A stretch of 40,698 nucleotides of DNA from Patescibacteria group bacterium (GTDB lineage Bacteria > Patescibacteriota > Minisyncoccia > UBA6257 > JAKLIH01), in assembly GCA_022705625.1 (NCBI GenBank), contig JAKJEE010000003.1:1-40698 (forward strand), read 5' to 3'. Both the position numbers and the translations under genes were made by a program. Below the pieces are notes generated by a model. That model did not search any database, had not been told where the DNA came from, and was given only the letters and a program-made list of their open reading frames with translations. Shown here in pieces: positions 1-9,314 of this stretch; positions within the stretch are counted from its first letter, which is position 1; each line of letters opens with the position of its first letter.

Positions 1-654
1 TGGAATGACGATGGAGAAACTCCACCACCAACTGGTCCAATCGTTCCAATTACACCACCAGTTAATCCAGTTAATCCAGGTGATCCTGGCGATGGTGGTG
101 GTGATAGTGGCAAACCACCATCAACTCCCAAACCAAGTGTGCCAGAAGAGGAAGATGATGGCGCAAAACCAATTAGTCCAATTAGCTGTCGAATTCCAAC
201 GTTTAGTTTTTATGATAAATTGGCCAAACCACCGAAGTATATGTATAATTTGTTTACAACTCGAAAAATAGTTGAAAATCCTACTTTAGAATATTATGCA
301 CAAGATTGTGATACCTGTAAACTGGTCATTGAGAGTGAAGATGGAAATAGTGTAGAAAAATTTGTGGCTGATAACACTTTGTTTAAAGGCATGTTAGATC
401 CAACCGATGTGGTTGATGAAAAAAATGAAAGATATGTTTTTGAAGCTAACTCGGTAGCTCTTGATACCAAAGGACTTAAGCCAGGTGACTATATTATAAG
501 TATGCATTGTACTGATCCAGTATTTGGTGGTCCAGTTACAGGAATGAGAAAATTTACTAATGGCGAAGAAGCCCCGCCATGATTAAAATTAACGATTGCA
601 CCCGAAATACGTTGAAGAGAAACAGTGCCAATTATTTCTAGTCAAGCACACTAA
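1..654 (+). CDS. C-terminal part of a Pro-rich surface protein (5' partial)
   Basis: The reading frame is open from base 1 and has no start in the window, so this is the 3' end of a larger gene. The first ~60 residues are a low-complexity Pro/Gly/Asp/Thr linker of the kind that spans a cell wall or joins extracellular domains. A more ordinary ~155-residue domain follows, with a few Cys (one pair spaced CDTC). Two in-frame TGA codons (580 and 613) must be read as Trp to reach the TAA at 652-654; a standard-code reading would stop 24 codons early. No family was recognised. Surface location is inferred from the linker. A strong terminator follows directly. Confidence 0.7.
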
Positions 655-664
655 GATGTAAAAT

Positions 665-701
665 ACCGCCCAAACATTTTGGTTTGGGCGGTTGTTTTTT
701 T
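665..701 (+). terminator. Rho-independent terminator
   Basis: An 11-bp perfect stem (ACCGCCCAAAC / GTTTGGGCGGT) with a 6-nt loop is followed by a T-rich tract. It lies 10 nt after the stop of the Pro-rich protein and ends that transcript. Confidence 0.85.
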
Positions 702-749
702 GTTGGTTATATTTTATAATGTTGTAATTAAAATAATAATAAAATAAAA

Positions 750-1439
750 ATGAAATATCCGAAAGTGACATTTAAAATTGATAAGGAATTAGACAAAAAA
801 ATGTGCCTAAAATTTTTGGATGTTAAAGCAGGAGGGATTGATTTTCGTAAATCAATTTTGCAGATTCATCCAGAATTGAGACAAATAAACAATTTAAAAA
901 CTAAAAAAGAAAAAACGGAATATATCGACAAATATTTTAATAAATATTATAGAAACTATGGCAAAATACTAAAAAATGATTTGTTTAATGTCAATAAAGA
1001 ATGGAATACAATAAAAGATAAATTTTTTGAAGCAGTAACACAGATTTTTGATGATTACCAATGACCAAAAGGAAAATATGTTGGCTATATGTCAGTAATA
1101 AATTGCAATCCAGTGTTTTGAAAAAATAAGGAATGACAAATATTTGCTTGAAGGCCAGAAAAATACCGAGAAATAATTGTGCATGAAATGTTGCATTTTA
1201 TTTTTATTGATTATTTTTTCAAAAAAACTAAGAACAAGAAATTAAGAGAAAAATGATGAATGATCGCAGAAATTTTTAATACGGTTGTAATTAATACGTC
1301 GGCGTTTAAAGAATTAATTAAACCAGGGAAAGAGCTTGGCTATCCTGAGCATCGATTGTTAGCAGCGAAAATGAAAAAAGAATGGCAAAAAACAAAAAAT
1401 ATTGATCAATGAATAGTTGGATTTTTAGATAATGACTAA
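750..1439 (+). CDS. Putative HExxH zinc metallopeptidase-like protein
   Basis: With TGA=Trp this is a 229-aa protein. In the standard code it would stop after 104 codons and lose its key motif. The C-terminal half contains VHEMLH (His145, Glu146, His149), the zinc-peptidase HExxH signature. A Trp-Trp pair encoded by two consecutive TGAs follows, then an AE (Glu174) that could be the third metal ligand as in gluzincins. The N-terminal half is Lys-rich and shows no motif I recognise. No signal peptide is visible, so it is probably cytoplasmic. The start is the first ATG after the upstream terminator; no Shine-Dalgarno is seen. I did not recognise the exact family; the SprT/IrrE-like metallopeptidase group is a possibility. 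Activity is inferred only from the motif. Confidence 0.65.
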
Positions 1440-1548
1440 ATTTTGTATTTGTCAAAGCGGTTATAACATTATGTGGTATCGAAGTATTGCATAAAAATTA
1501 AAATCTTGTTACATTTTGGTAGTTTAATAAATTATTAAAATAGCCAAT

Positions 1549-2127
1549 ATGATTTTATGCGATAAGGATATTAAAAAAGCCATCAAAGATGGTGATTTAA
1601 CTTTTAGAGAAAAATTAAATTCTGAACAAATTGAAGCGGCTTCAATTGATTTAAAATTGGGCCCAATTTTTAAAACCTTTAAACATACATCAGAATCAGT
1701 GCTTGATTTGAAAAAAGGAATTGATTTTAATAGAATTATGGATACGGAAATAGTGGACAAGAAAAAGGGGTTTATTTTACATCCGAATCGCTTTGTTTTG
1801 GTTAGTTCCAAAGAGTTTATGGCATTGTCAAATCGAATTGCTGTCCGAGCCGAAGGTAAAAGTAGTTTAGCCAGAATGGGACTGTTGGTGCATACGGCTG
1901 GATTTGTTGATCCCGGGTTTGAAGGCACTTTGACACTTGAAATTAGTAATCAAGCGGAAATACCAATAGTGCTTTATCCCGATATGTATATTTGCCAAAT
2001 TGCCGTTGAATGATTGTCGAGTCCATGTGAATTATCTTACCAAGATAGAAAGAAATCGTTATATCACAAGTCCGAAGGTCCAAAAGCGGCGAGTACACAG
2101 AATTTGTTTAAAAAGAAGAATAAATAA
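1549..2127 (+). CDS. dcd: dCTP deaminase
   Basis: 192 aa, normal length for dCTP deaminase, which converts dCTP to dUTP (some family members also hydrolyse it to dUMP) to feed dTTP synthesis. The N-terminus MILCDKDI is typical. The core RAEGKSSLARMG (residues 100-111) holds the nucleotide-binding Ser/Arg residues. The segment after GLLVHTAG with DPGF and LEISN (Glu131) matches the catalytic and trimer-core region. The C-terminal LSSPCELSY and GPKAAS stretch matches the substrate-closing tail. One TGA (2011-2013) is read as Trp just before LSSP, and without it the tail is lost. Together with the thymidine kinase downstream it suggests a partly salvage-based pyrimidine supply. Whether it is mono- or bifunctional cannot be decided here. 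Confidence 0.93.
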
Positions 2128-2132
2128 CAATT

Positions 2133-2177
2133 AATAAAACGCGAGATTATTATTCTAATACTTGCGTTTTATTTTTT
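2133..2177 (+). terminator. Possible terminator after dcd
   Basis: The arms AATAAAACGC and GCGTTTTATT pair across a ~21-nt AT-rich loop and are followed by a T-run. The stem is AT-rich and the loop long, so this is a weaker candidate than the other terminators here. Confidence 0.5.
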
Positions 2178-2219
2178 TATTTGTTAAAATATACTCACGT
2201 TAAAATCTAAAAAATATTT

Positions 2220-2906
2220 ATGGCTTTAGTGTCTTATCAAAATGTTACAAAAGTTTACGATAATAATTGCTTGGTGCTGGATGACATTTCATTTGATGTG
2301 GCTGATGATGAGTTTGTGTCAATTGTTGGAAAATCCGGCGTAGGAAAAACAACGCTATTAAAATTACTTTTTGCTGAAGAAAAACCTTCAAAAGGGGAAG
2401 TGTTTTTTAATGGCCGAAACGTTGCAAAAATGAATTCTAACGAAATTGCAATTTTGAGAAGACAAATAGGTGTGGTTTTTCAAGATTTTAAATTATTGCC
2501 AAAATTGACGGCTTATGAAAATGTGGCTTTTTCGTTGGAAGTAGCTGGTTATAATGATGAAAAAATAAAAGATGAAGTGCCAGAAGTTTTAAAATTGGTT
2601 GGACTTCAAGATCGAGCTAATAATTTTCCTCATCAAATGTCAATTGGTGAAAAGCAAAGAATTGCCATTGCGCGAGCCATTATTCAAAAACCAGATGTGT
2701 TGATAGCGGATGAACCAACTGGTAACTTGGATCCAATTAATACTTGAGAAATTATTAGGCTATTACTTAAAATTAATGAACTGGGAACCGCGGTTATTTT
2801 ATCAACTCATGACAAAGAAATTATTAATACCTTGGGCAGACGAGTCATTACTTTAGAAAATGGAATTATTACGCGAGATGAGGAGAAGGGAAAGTACATT
2901 TTATAA
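2220..2906 (+). CDS. ftsE: Cell-division ABC ATPase FtsE
   Basis: 228 aa, the usual FtsE length. FtsE is the cytoplasmic ATPase that, with the membrane protein FtsX, controls peptidoglycan hydrolases during division. Walker A is GKSGVGKT (37-44), the ABC signature is MSIGEKQR (a variant of LSGGEQQR), and Walker B is ADEPTGNLD (163-171). A TGA at 2745-2747 falls in the position after DPINT where Gram-positive FtsE often has Trp (xSWEI). The conserved His-loop STHD lies after that codon, so the protein needs UGA=Trp to work. ftsX follows after a 340-bp gap that holds an inserted repeat element; a tighter pairing is normal, so the gap looks secondarily expanded. Confidence 0.93.
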
Positions 2907-3246
2907 AAGTCAAAGGTCAAAGGTCAAAAGTCAAAAATAAAAATTCCAATATCCAATATTCAAAATAAAGTCAAAAGTCCCCCACACTAACTTTACATTA
3001 GAATGGTAATATTAGTTAAGGGCTATAAACATTTTAAACAAATTATATTATGTATCCAGTAAAGTTAATGTGGGGGCAGGCGCCAGTCAAAAAATAAAAA
3101 TTCCAATATCCGAAAAGAAATTACAATATTCAATATTCAATATCCAAAGAAAATATTCAATATACAATGCCCAAAGAGAAAATCAAAGATCAAAGATTAA
3201 AGATTAATAAAATATAATAATACAATAATAAAATAAATTAAATTTT
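2907..3246. other. ftsE-ftsX gap: degenerate repeats plus one inserted element
   Basis: There is no gene in these 340 bases. They hold drifting short repeats of the types GTCAAAG and CAATATCC/CAATATTC, and one 98-bp inverted-repeat element (2979-3076). A 25-26-bp direct repeat (GTCAAAAA..CAATATCC) occurs at 2930-2954 and again at 3086-3111, on either side of the inserted element. Confidence 0.75.
2979..3076. repeat. 98-bp inverted-repeat element, copy A
   Basis: The ends are CCCCCACACTAACTTTAC and GTAAAGTTAATGTGGGGG, an 18-bp terminal inverted repeat with one mismatch. The interior is AT-rich and non-coding, and carries a third copy-like motif (GTAATATTAGTTA) that could pair with the left arm in place of the right arm. 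It differs from copy G by only about two bases. It lies between ftsE and ftsX. No target-site duplication is evident. Confidence 0.9.
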
Positions 3247-4179
3247 ATGAGTACGCCAATTAGCACAACTTTAAAAAGAATTTTTTCCAAAGGAAAATCA
3301 ATATTTAAACGCAATGGCTGATTAACAATTGCTACAATTGTAACTATGTTTTTAAGTATTCTAGTTTTTACGGGAGTTTTGATAATGAATTATGCATCTA
3401 ATCGTTTTATTGATAGTTTAAAAGATAAAATTGATATTAGTATTTATTTTAAACCCACTATTGAAGAAAGTGAAATTTTATTAGTTCAAGAACAACTTGG
3501 CAAGATTGCTGGTGTGGTTAAAACTGAATATGTATCTCGCGACAAAGCTTTAGAATTTTTTAAGGAAAGATATGGTCATAATGATACCGTGATCAAAGCT
3601 TTAGAAGAAATTGGTGAAAATCCATTATCCGCATCAGTGAATATTAAAATTAAAGATGCTAAAGATTATGAAAATGTTTTGGCGTATGTGGAAACATCAG
3701 TTTTTAAAGATAAATTAGTTAATATTAATTTTACTGAAAATAGGGATTTATTAAATAAAACTACTAGTTTAATAAATAGTTTGAGAATTGGATCGATGGT
3801 GATTACAGTGGTGTTAACCGCAGTAGCAGTCATAGTTGCTTTTAATACGATTAGAATTGCTATTTATTCAATGCGAGAAGAAATCAATATAATGAAATTA
3901 GTTGGAGCTACCAACTGATTTGTGAGAGGTCCGTTTGTTTTGGCTGGATGTTTTTATGGTATAATCGCGGCGTTATTGTCGGCAATTTGTTATATACCAC
4001 TGATTTTAACTATTGGCCGAAAATTTGATGCTTTTCTCGGCAATATCAGTATTACTAGCTATTTTTTCTCTAATATTTTTGTGTTGGTCTTGGCTCAAAT
4101 TGGTTTTGGTATGGTGATTGGTATTATTGCTTCCGTGTTTGCGGTGTCGAAGTATTTAGATGGAAAAGTGAATGAATAA
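3247..4179 (+). CDS. ftsX: Cell-division membrane protein FtsX
   Basis: 310 aa with TGA=Trp, normal for FtsX, the membrane partner of FtsE. The order is a short cytoplasmic N-terminus (LKRIFSK..KRNGW, where the W is TGA at 3319), TM1 (about 28-48), an extracellular domain with a YVSRDKALEFFKERYG motif, then three TM segments. KLVGATNW followed by FVRGPF (TGA at 3916) is a textbook FtsX motif in which W is strongly conserved, and is one of the best internal proofs of the code. The ATG at 3247 is chosen because the conserved N-terminal segment starts there; the next Met would cut into TM1. No Shine-Dalgarno is present. It should act with FtsE in the inner membrane. Confidence 0.93.
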
Positions 4180-4276
4180 GAATATAATATCCTAATACTC
4201 TAATAACCCTAATCATAAAAATTTCATTTTTATGAACGGACCTGTGGTCTAATATTCTAAACGAAATTCAATATCC

Positions 4277-4374
4277 CCACCACACTAACTTTACAGCAGG
4301 ATTGTAATGTTAGTTAATGGATATAAATATTTTAAACAAATTATAGCATATATCCAGTAAAGTTAGTGTGGTGG
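4277..4374. repeat. 98-bp inverted-repeat element, copy B (diverged ends)
   Basis: The ends are CCACCACACTAACTTTAC and GTAAAGTTAGTGTGGTGG, a perfect 18-bp inverted repeat. Compared with the other copies, the terminal C5/G5 has become CCACC/GGTGG at both ends together, and the mismatch seen elsewhere is repaired. Its inner arms GGATATA/TATATCC also pair perfectly. The right flank (tagcaatat-caaag) resembles the right flank of copy G. It lies between ftsX and the thymidine kinase gene. Confidence 0.9.
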
Positions 4375-4433
4375 TGTAGCAATATACAAAGAGAAGTTTC
4401 AATATTCAAATATATTAAAAAAGATAAATCTTT

Positions 4434-5012
4434 ATGAAAAACAATATCAACACAATTACTATTTATTGTGGCAGTATGTTTTCGGGCAAAACCACTGCTC
4501 TGAGAAAAGATTTAGAATTATTTAAAATAGCAGGATTTAAAACGGCTATTTTTAAACATTCATTTGACAAAAGGGATGGTGATAATGTAGAAAAAACTCA
4601 TGACGGCACAATTATGCCGGCGATTATGGTACAAAATTCAGAAGAAATTCTTAAGCATATTGATAAAGTGGATATTATTGGCATTGATGAAGTCCATTTT
4701 TTTGATAATAATTTGGGTAAGGTTGTAAAACGGATGATAAATATGGGGAAGACGGTCGTGGCTTCGGGGTTAGATATGGATTTTATGGGTGAGCCGTTCT
4801 ACAATACAATTTATCTTATGGGTATAGCCGACAATGTTCACAAAATGCATGGGGTATGTGTGGAGTGTGGTGGTAGAGGAAAATATAATCATAAATTTGT
4901 GCAGTGTTCGAATGATCGATTAGAAGTTGGTGCGGAAGATAAGTATAAATGTTTATGTTATAAGTGTATTAAAAATGAATTGGAGAAGAATAATAAAACA
5001 TTTTGAGAATAA
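4434..5012 (+). CDS. tdk: Thymidine kinase (type II)
   Basis: 192 aa, normal for the small tetrameric thymidine kinases that phosphorylate thymidine to dTMP with ATP. The P-loop is GSMFSGKT (13-20). The Walker-B-like IGIDEVHFF (DE at 85-86) matches the family. The C-terminal half has the zinc-binding Cys pairs (CVEC, then CYKC) and the lasso segment between them. The last codons are TGA (Trp), GAA, TAA. In the standard code it would end two codons earlier, so the reading hardly changes the protein. It complements dcd upstream: thymidine salvage plus dCTP-derived dUMP. It stands alone between a repeat element and an ABC exporter gene. Confidence 0.93.
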
Positions 5013-5067
5013 AGAAAATAGTTTGAATGACAGGTAGTGTTTAAAAATATTAAAGAATTGATTTCTT

Positions 5068-6894
5068 ATGGAAGAATATGTCGACAAAAAAATATCTTTT
5101 AAACAGATGTTAAAGATATCTTGATTTGCTTTTAAGATGTATATTAAGCCAGATAGGGTTTCTGGTGTTTTTCTATTTATATTTCAAGTGCTTATTCGTT
5201 TAACCGCGATGGTTGATTTTTTGATTATTGCCAAAATTATTAACGTGGTGGTGGAAATTTTACAAAAACAGGGAAATATTACCGATGTGGTTCCCTATGT
5301 ATTGATGTTAGCGGGTTTTTCATTTATATCAGCGGTGATATCATTAATTCGATGATATTTGACTAATAAAATGAGCCAATTATTTTATTATCAAGCTGAA
5401 ATATTCTTGTATGAGCACTATAAAAATTTGGGAGTGCCAGTGATGGAAGATCCAGATAAAAACAATGTGATTAATCGAGGTATGAGTGAAATTCATCAGG
5501 TTTCAAATTTGTTTAATGAAATTGTAACGGTGGTGGCCGATTTTATTAACGTTATAATTTCAGGCGTTGCTATTTTTTATTTTATGCCAAATGTATTGCT
5601 AATCATCGTGGCATGGGTTGTTTTGAGAAATATACCATTAATGCGAATGACTAAGGAAATGTATCAATATGGATTTAAAAATACAGAAAATCGAAGATTA
5701 TTTAATCATATATTGGAATATATTTTAAGCAAAACCAGTTTGATTGAATTAACAATTCACAATGCAGCTAACTATATAAAAGAAAAATACAATAGTTTAA
5801 TTAGTGTGTATTTGGAAGGATGATTGCGTATCCGCAAAAAAATGTATTTTTGATACAATGGATTTGAAGTTGTTAATGCTATCTTGTATTGTTGAGCGAT
5901 TATTAATATTATTAACAAAATTATTGTTCAGAAACTGTCAGTTGGTCAGTTATACTTCTATATAAGCATGGTGGAAAGATTTGAGAGGAATATGAATAGT
6001 ATGTTTTCGGGAATAACATCGCTATACGAAATGGCATTGAGAATTGACGACACCTATCAATTCTTTAATTTGAAGCCCAGTTTTCCAGATGGCAAAATTA
6101 AATTAAAAACATTTAAAAATCCGCCGAAAATTGTTTGCGATAACATTAGTTTTAAATACCCAAACACTAGTAAACTAATTTTAAAAAATTTAAATTTGGA
6201 AATTAAGCCAGGTGAGAAAATAGCGATTGTTGGTCATAATGGTGCTGGCAAAACAACTTTAATTAAATTATTGTTGAGGTTTTATCAAGTAAACAATGGA
6301 AATATTATGATCAATAATGATAATATTGACGATCTTGAAATTGATACTTATTATAAAAATGTTGGTATATTGTCACAAGATTTTGGGGAATATGGTGCAT
6401 TAACGGCTGAGGAAAATATTTTATTGGGTGATGTAACAAAGATCACTAACAAAATGGCAGTTAAAGAGGCGGCGAAAAAAGCCGATGCCCATAAATTTAT
6501 TAGTGAATATCCTAAAAAATATGATCAACTGTTGAATGAAAGTTATAATGGTGGCATTAGACCAAGCACTGGTCAATGACAAAAAATTGCGATATCAAGA
6601 TTGTTTTATAGAAATCCGTGGTTAGTGATATTTGATGAACCAACGGCTTCAATTGACGCGGAAGCGGAGTATAAAATATTTAATAATATTTATAAATTCT
6701 TTAAGAATAAAACGGTAGTGATTATTTCACATCGTTTCTCAACGGTCAGAAATGCCGACAGAATTATTGTGATTGACAAAGGCAATATTGCGGAACAGGG
6801 CACACACGAAGAATTATTATCGCTAAATGGTAAATATGCTAAAGCGTTTAAATTGCAAGCAGAAGGGTATGAGAAAAAGAATAGCAGTATTTAG
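5068..6894 (+). CDS. ABC exporter, fused membrane and ATPase domains
   Basis: A 608-aa half-transporter: a six-helix membrane domain (about 20-340) followed by an ATPase domain. Several TGA=Trp codons join what look like four separate standard-code pieces. Walker A is GHNGAGKTT (about 388). The signature region reads STGQWQKIAISR, where W is TGA and matches the frequent GGQWQR of this family, although the usual LSGG is reduced to STG. Walker B is WLVIFDEPTASID, and the H-loop is ISHR. Half-transporters of this type dimerise and export lipids, peptides or drugs; the substrate cannot be told. The ATG at 5068 gives a short cytoplasmic N-terminus before the first helix. A TAG stop and a hairpin follow. 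Confidence 0.88.
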
Positions 6895-6942
6895 ATCTTA
6901 GATTTTAGTGTTTAGTAAATACAATACAATCAAATAATTTAA

Positions 6943-6968
6943 AACTCCCGATTTAATGATTGGGAGTT
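6943..6968. terminator. Hairpin terminator shared by the ABC gene and tRNA-Gln
   Basis: The arms AACTCCC/GGGAGTT form a perfect 7-bp stem, extended by weaker pairs. The genes converge here. On the minus strand the stem is followed by a T-rich stretch, so it probably terminates tRNA-Gln best; the plus-strand T-tract is short. Confidence 0.6.
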
Positions 6969-6976
6969 GTTTAGTG

Positions 6977-7047
6977 CTGCGGGACTTGGATTCGAACCAA
7001 GATACTCGGCTTCAAAGGCCGATGTCCTACCATTAGACGATCCCGCA
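6977..7047 (-). tRNA. tRNA-Gln (anticodon UUG)
   Basis: On the minus strand this folds as a 71-nt cloverleaf. The acceptor stem TGCGGGA/TCCCGCA is 7/7 paired, and the D arm has AATGGT. The anticodon stem TCGGC/GCCGA closes the loop CTTTGAA with anticodon TTG. The T arm is CTTGG/CCAAG with loop TTCGAAT. CCA is not encoded and must be added after transcription. Confidence 0.93.
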
Positions 7048-7200
7048 ATTGGTTATACGATATATTACTATATTTTCTTGCAAAAATCAAGGATTTGAAA
7101 TAGTCAGTTGTTTAAAGCCCATTATTTTTAAATGGAAGTTTCGCTTGTATTAAATGAGCAAGAGGAGTAAGATATATATAAGAATATTTAAATTTGAAAT

Positions 7201-8094
7201 ATGAAAAAAGTATTGATTAGTATTGTTTTGATAATTATACTTGTTGGCACCGCAATATGATATATTGTCAGTAGCAAAAACAAGGTTACATCGTCATTAG
7301 TTTTGACTAATGTGGTTACATATATGTGTAAAGATAATAAAAAAATAGAAGCAAGCTATTATAAAGGAGAAAACAAAATAGTAAAAACCGGCGAAATGCC
7401 AATTCCAACTGGCGGTGTCAAATTGACACTAAGTGATGGTCGAAAATTTGATTTATCGCAAACTATTTCAGCAGATGGTGGTCGCTATGCTAATGTTGAT
7501 GAATCTTTCGTTTTTTGAAGCAAAGGGAACGGAGCATTGGTGTTAGAGAACAATATTGAGAAGAGCTATATTGGGTGTATAGTTATTGCAAAGGATATAG
7601 GCAATTTACCAAATATTTATTTGGATAGTAATGCTGGTTTCTCGGTTCGTTATCCGGCTGATTATTTATTAAATACTGATTATCAATATCAAGCTTTGGG
7701 TCCAGGGAAAGATATTAGTGGGGTGAAATTTGTTATTCCTAGCACATTGTCTTCGGGCAATAATCTGTCGAGTTTTGACACTGGTGTTTCAGTTGAAATT
7801 ATCCCATCAATTTTAGATTGTAAAGCTAATCTTTTTATTGATACCACCGAGCTCAAAACTATAACCGATAATGGGATTGAGTATTCTTTTGCTACTAATG
7901 TCCAAGGTGCGGCGGGTAATAGTTATGAAGAAAATGTTTGAGCAATAGTTGGTACAAATCCATGTGTGGCAGTACGTTATTTTATACATACCACTAACGT
8001 TAGTAATTATCCTGAGAATACAGTAAAAGAATTTGATCGAGCAGGTTTGATTAAAGAATTTGATAAAATTCGACGATCATTAATCAATCAATAA
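7201..8094 (+). CDS. Membrane-anchored protein with MliC-type lysozyme-inhibitor domain
   Basis: 297 aa. A signal anchor (about 2-22) exports the rest. Residues 40-118 match the MliC family (inhibitors of c-type lysozyme): TYMCKDNKKIEASYY, then KLTLSDGRKFDL, then GGRYANVDESFVFW (TGA, Trp106) SKGNGALVLEN. In known MliC proteins the SGARY and W-x-K-G segments form the inhibitory loops; here the first is SADGGRY. The following ~180 residues are a different domain that I do not recognise, with VRYPADYLL and two Cys. Without UGA=Trp the gene would be in pieces. The likely role is protection of the cell wall from host or neighbour lysozyme. The domain call is based on motif memory, and the inhibition itself is inferred. 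Confidence 0.75.
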
Positions 8095-8324
8095 TTGTCG
8101 TAGGGTGGATGGTAATATAAAAAATTTGGTGAAAAAAGAAATGAGATATAGTAAAATTGCTAAAAATTTGAAAATTTGTTATAGTTATTATAGTAATAAA
8201 CTTTAAAATTCGCTTGAAAATATAAAAGCAAAGATACAATGAGAATTTTTAGAGTTGTTAATGGTTTAAAAGGTATAAAATAGTGAGATAGTTAATAGTG
8301 ATATTGAACAATAAATAAATATTT

Positions 8325-8855
8325 ATGAACAAATTTGAGCAAATTCAAAATAAAGAAAATAAAGAAAATAAAAGATATGAATTATTGAAAGAGGGGTTGG
8401 TCAGTGGTGATATGTCGCTTGAAGCTATTGCCAAACAATTAATTGAATTCGATCAATCAACCCCTTCGAGAGAATTGGCTAAAGACAATGTCGATTTTTT
8501 AAAAGATAAAGAAGTTGTTGACTTTGTTCAGACGCTTAATCCCGAAGTTGTTAAAGGTTACCATAGATTATTAAGTTTTTTTGAGTTTCATGTTGCTCAG
8601 CAATTAGCTAATAAGAACACTGAAGAAGCAAAAGAATTTTTTCAAAATTCGCTTGAAGATGCTAAACAGGGTGGATCAAAAGATGATTGGTTGGCATACA
8701 TAGAAGGCACACTTTTATATATTAATGGTCAAACAATACCCGAAGATATTATTGATAGAGTGACAGAGCCAAGAAATGCTAAAATTTTAAAGAGGTTTAA
8801 TAATGGCCTTAGAGAAAGGAATGGGCCTGATTATGATAAAGATTATAATAAATAG
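8325..8855 (+). CDS. Hypothetical soluble protein
   Basis: 176 aa, highly charged, no signal peptide and no Cys. It starts MNKFEQIQNKENKENKR, a Lys/Glu/Asn-rich helix, and is predicted to be mostly helical. It contains one TGG tryptophan and no TGA, and ends in TAG. I recognise no family. It sits alone between the MliC-type protein and a small membrane protein, with 230 AT-rich bases upstream in which I see only a weak promoter-like TTGAAA..TACAAT (spacing 15). No Shine-Dalgarno. Confidence 0.7.
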   Translation: MNKFEQIQNKENKENKRYELLKEGLVSGDMSLEAIAKQLIEFDQSTPSRELAKDNVDFLKDKEVVDFVQTLNPEVVKGYHRLLSFFEFHVAQQLANKNTEEAKEFFQNSLEDAKQGGSKDDWLAYIEGTLLYINGQTIPEDIIDRVTEPRNAKILKRFNNGLRERNGPDYDKDYNK

Positions 8856-8964
8856 TAAAGATAAATTATGACTTTGCTTATAAAATAGTATAAAGATTGT
8901 GAATGGGCATAATAATGTTTATTAGCAGGCAACTGATTTATTGTTAAAAATTAAAATTGATTAT

Positions 8965-9237
8965 ATGGAAAATGAAAATAGTACCAATGAAAATCCAAAA
9001 GTATTAAGAGAAGAAGGCAATGGCAAAGGCTGTGAAAATTTAAAATGTTGTGGTGGAAAGAAAATTGATTTTAGTAGCAATAATCGTAATGTGATTTATA
9101 GTATTGGCTTAATTGGGGCTTTAGTTTATTTTGTGTCTACGGCTCATAGCTTGGGGGCTATAGTATTAGGCATTTTCAAGGCCTTGGTTTGACCGGCGTT
9201 GGTGGTCTTTGGGTTAATGAAATTTTTAGGTATGTAA
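8965..9237 (+). CDS. Small two-helix membrane protein with a Cys cluster
   Basis: 90 aa starting at the ATG at 8965; a TTG at 8941 would add eight residues but has a poor context. The N-terminal ~35 residues are hydrophilic with a CENLKCCGG cluster that could bind a metal. Two hydrophobic segments follow (about 47-70 and 73-90), giving a hairpin in the membrane. A TGA (9190) codes Trp in the second helix, and the gene ends at TAA 9235-9237. I recognise no family. Confidence 0.6.
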
Positions 9238-9257
9238 AAAATATCAAGTGAGTCAAG

Positions 9258-9287
9258 TTGTTTTTTTGTTTAAATCTATGCTATATT
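9258..9287 (+). promoter_or_regulatory. Possible promoter of polA
   Basis: TTGTTT, 18-nt spacer, TATATT, 27 nt upstream of the polA ATG. The spacing is acceptable and the -35 box poor. Confidence 0.4.
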
Positions 9288-9314
9288 ATGATTAATATAA
9301 TATAAAAAGTTTGT

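Noticed and set aside
5-271. Gln-rich frame at the window start
   Set aside because: It is a shifted frame of the Pro-rich linker; the frame starting at base 1 continues into a proper domain and stop.
1524-1928. Minus-strand open frame over dcd
   Set aside because: It is the antisense shadow of a clear dCTP deaminase gene and has no family features.
3916-3918. UGA read as glycine, as in Gracilibacteria and Absconditabacteria
   Set aside because: The TGA positions match family-conserved Trp (FtsX GATNW, Tgt FMNW, SpeD HTWPE), not Gly.
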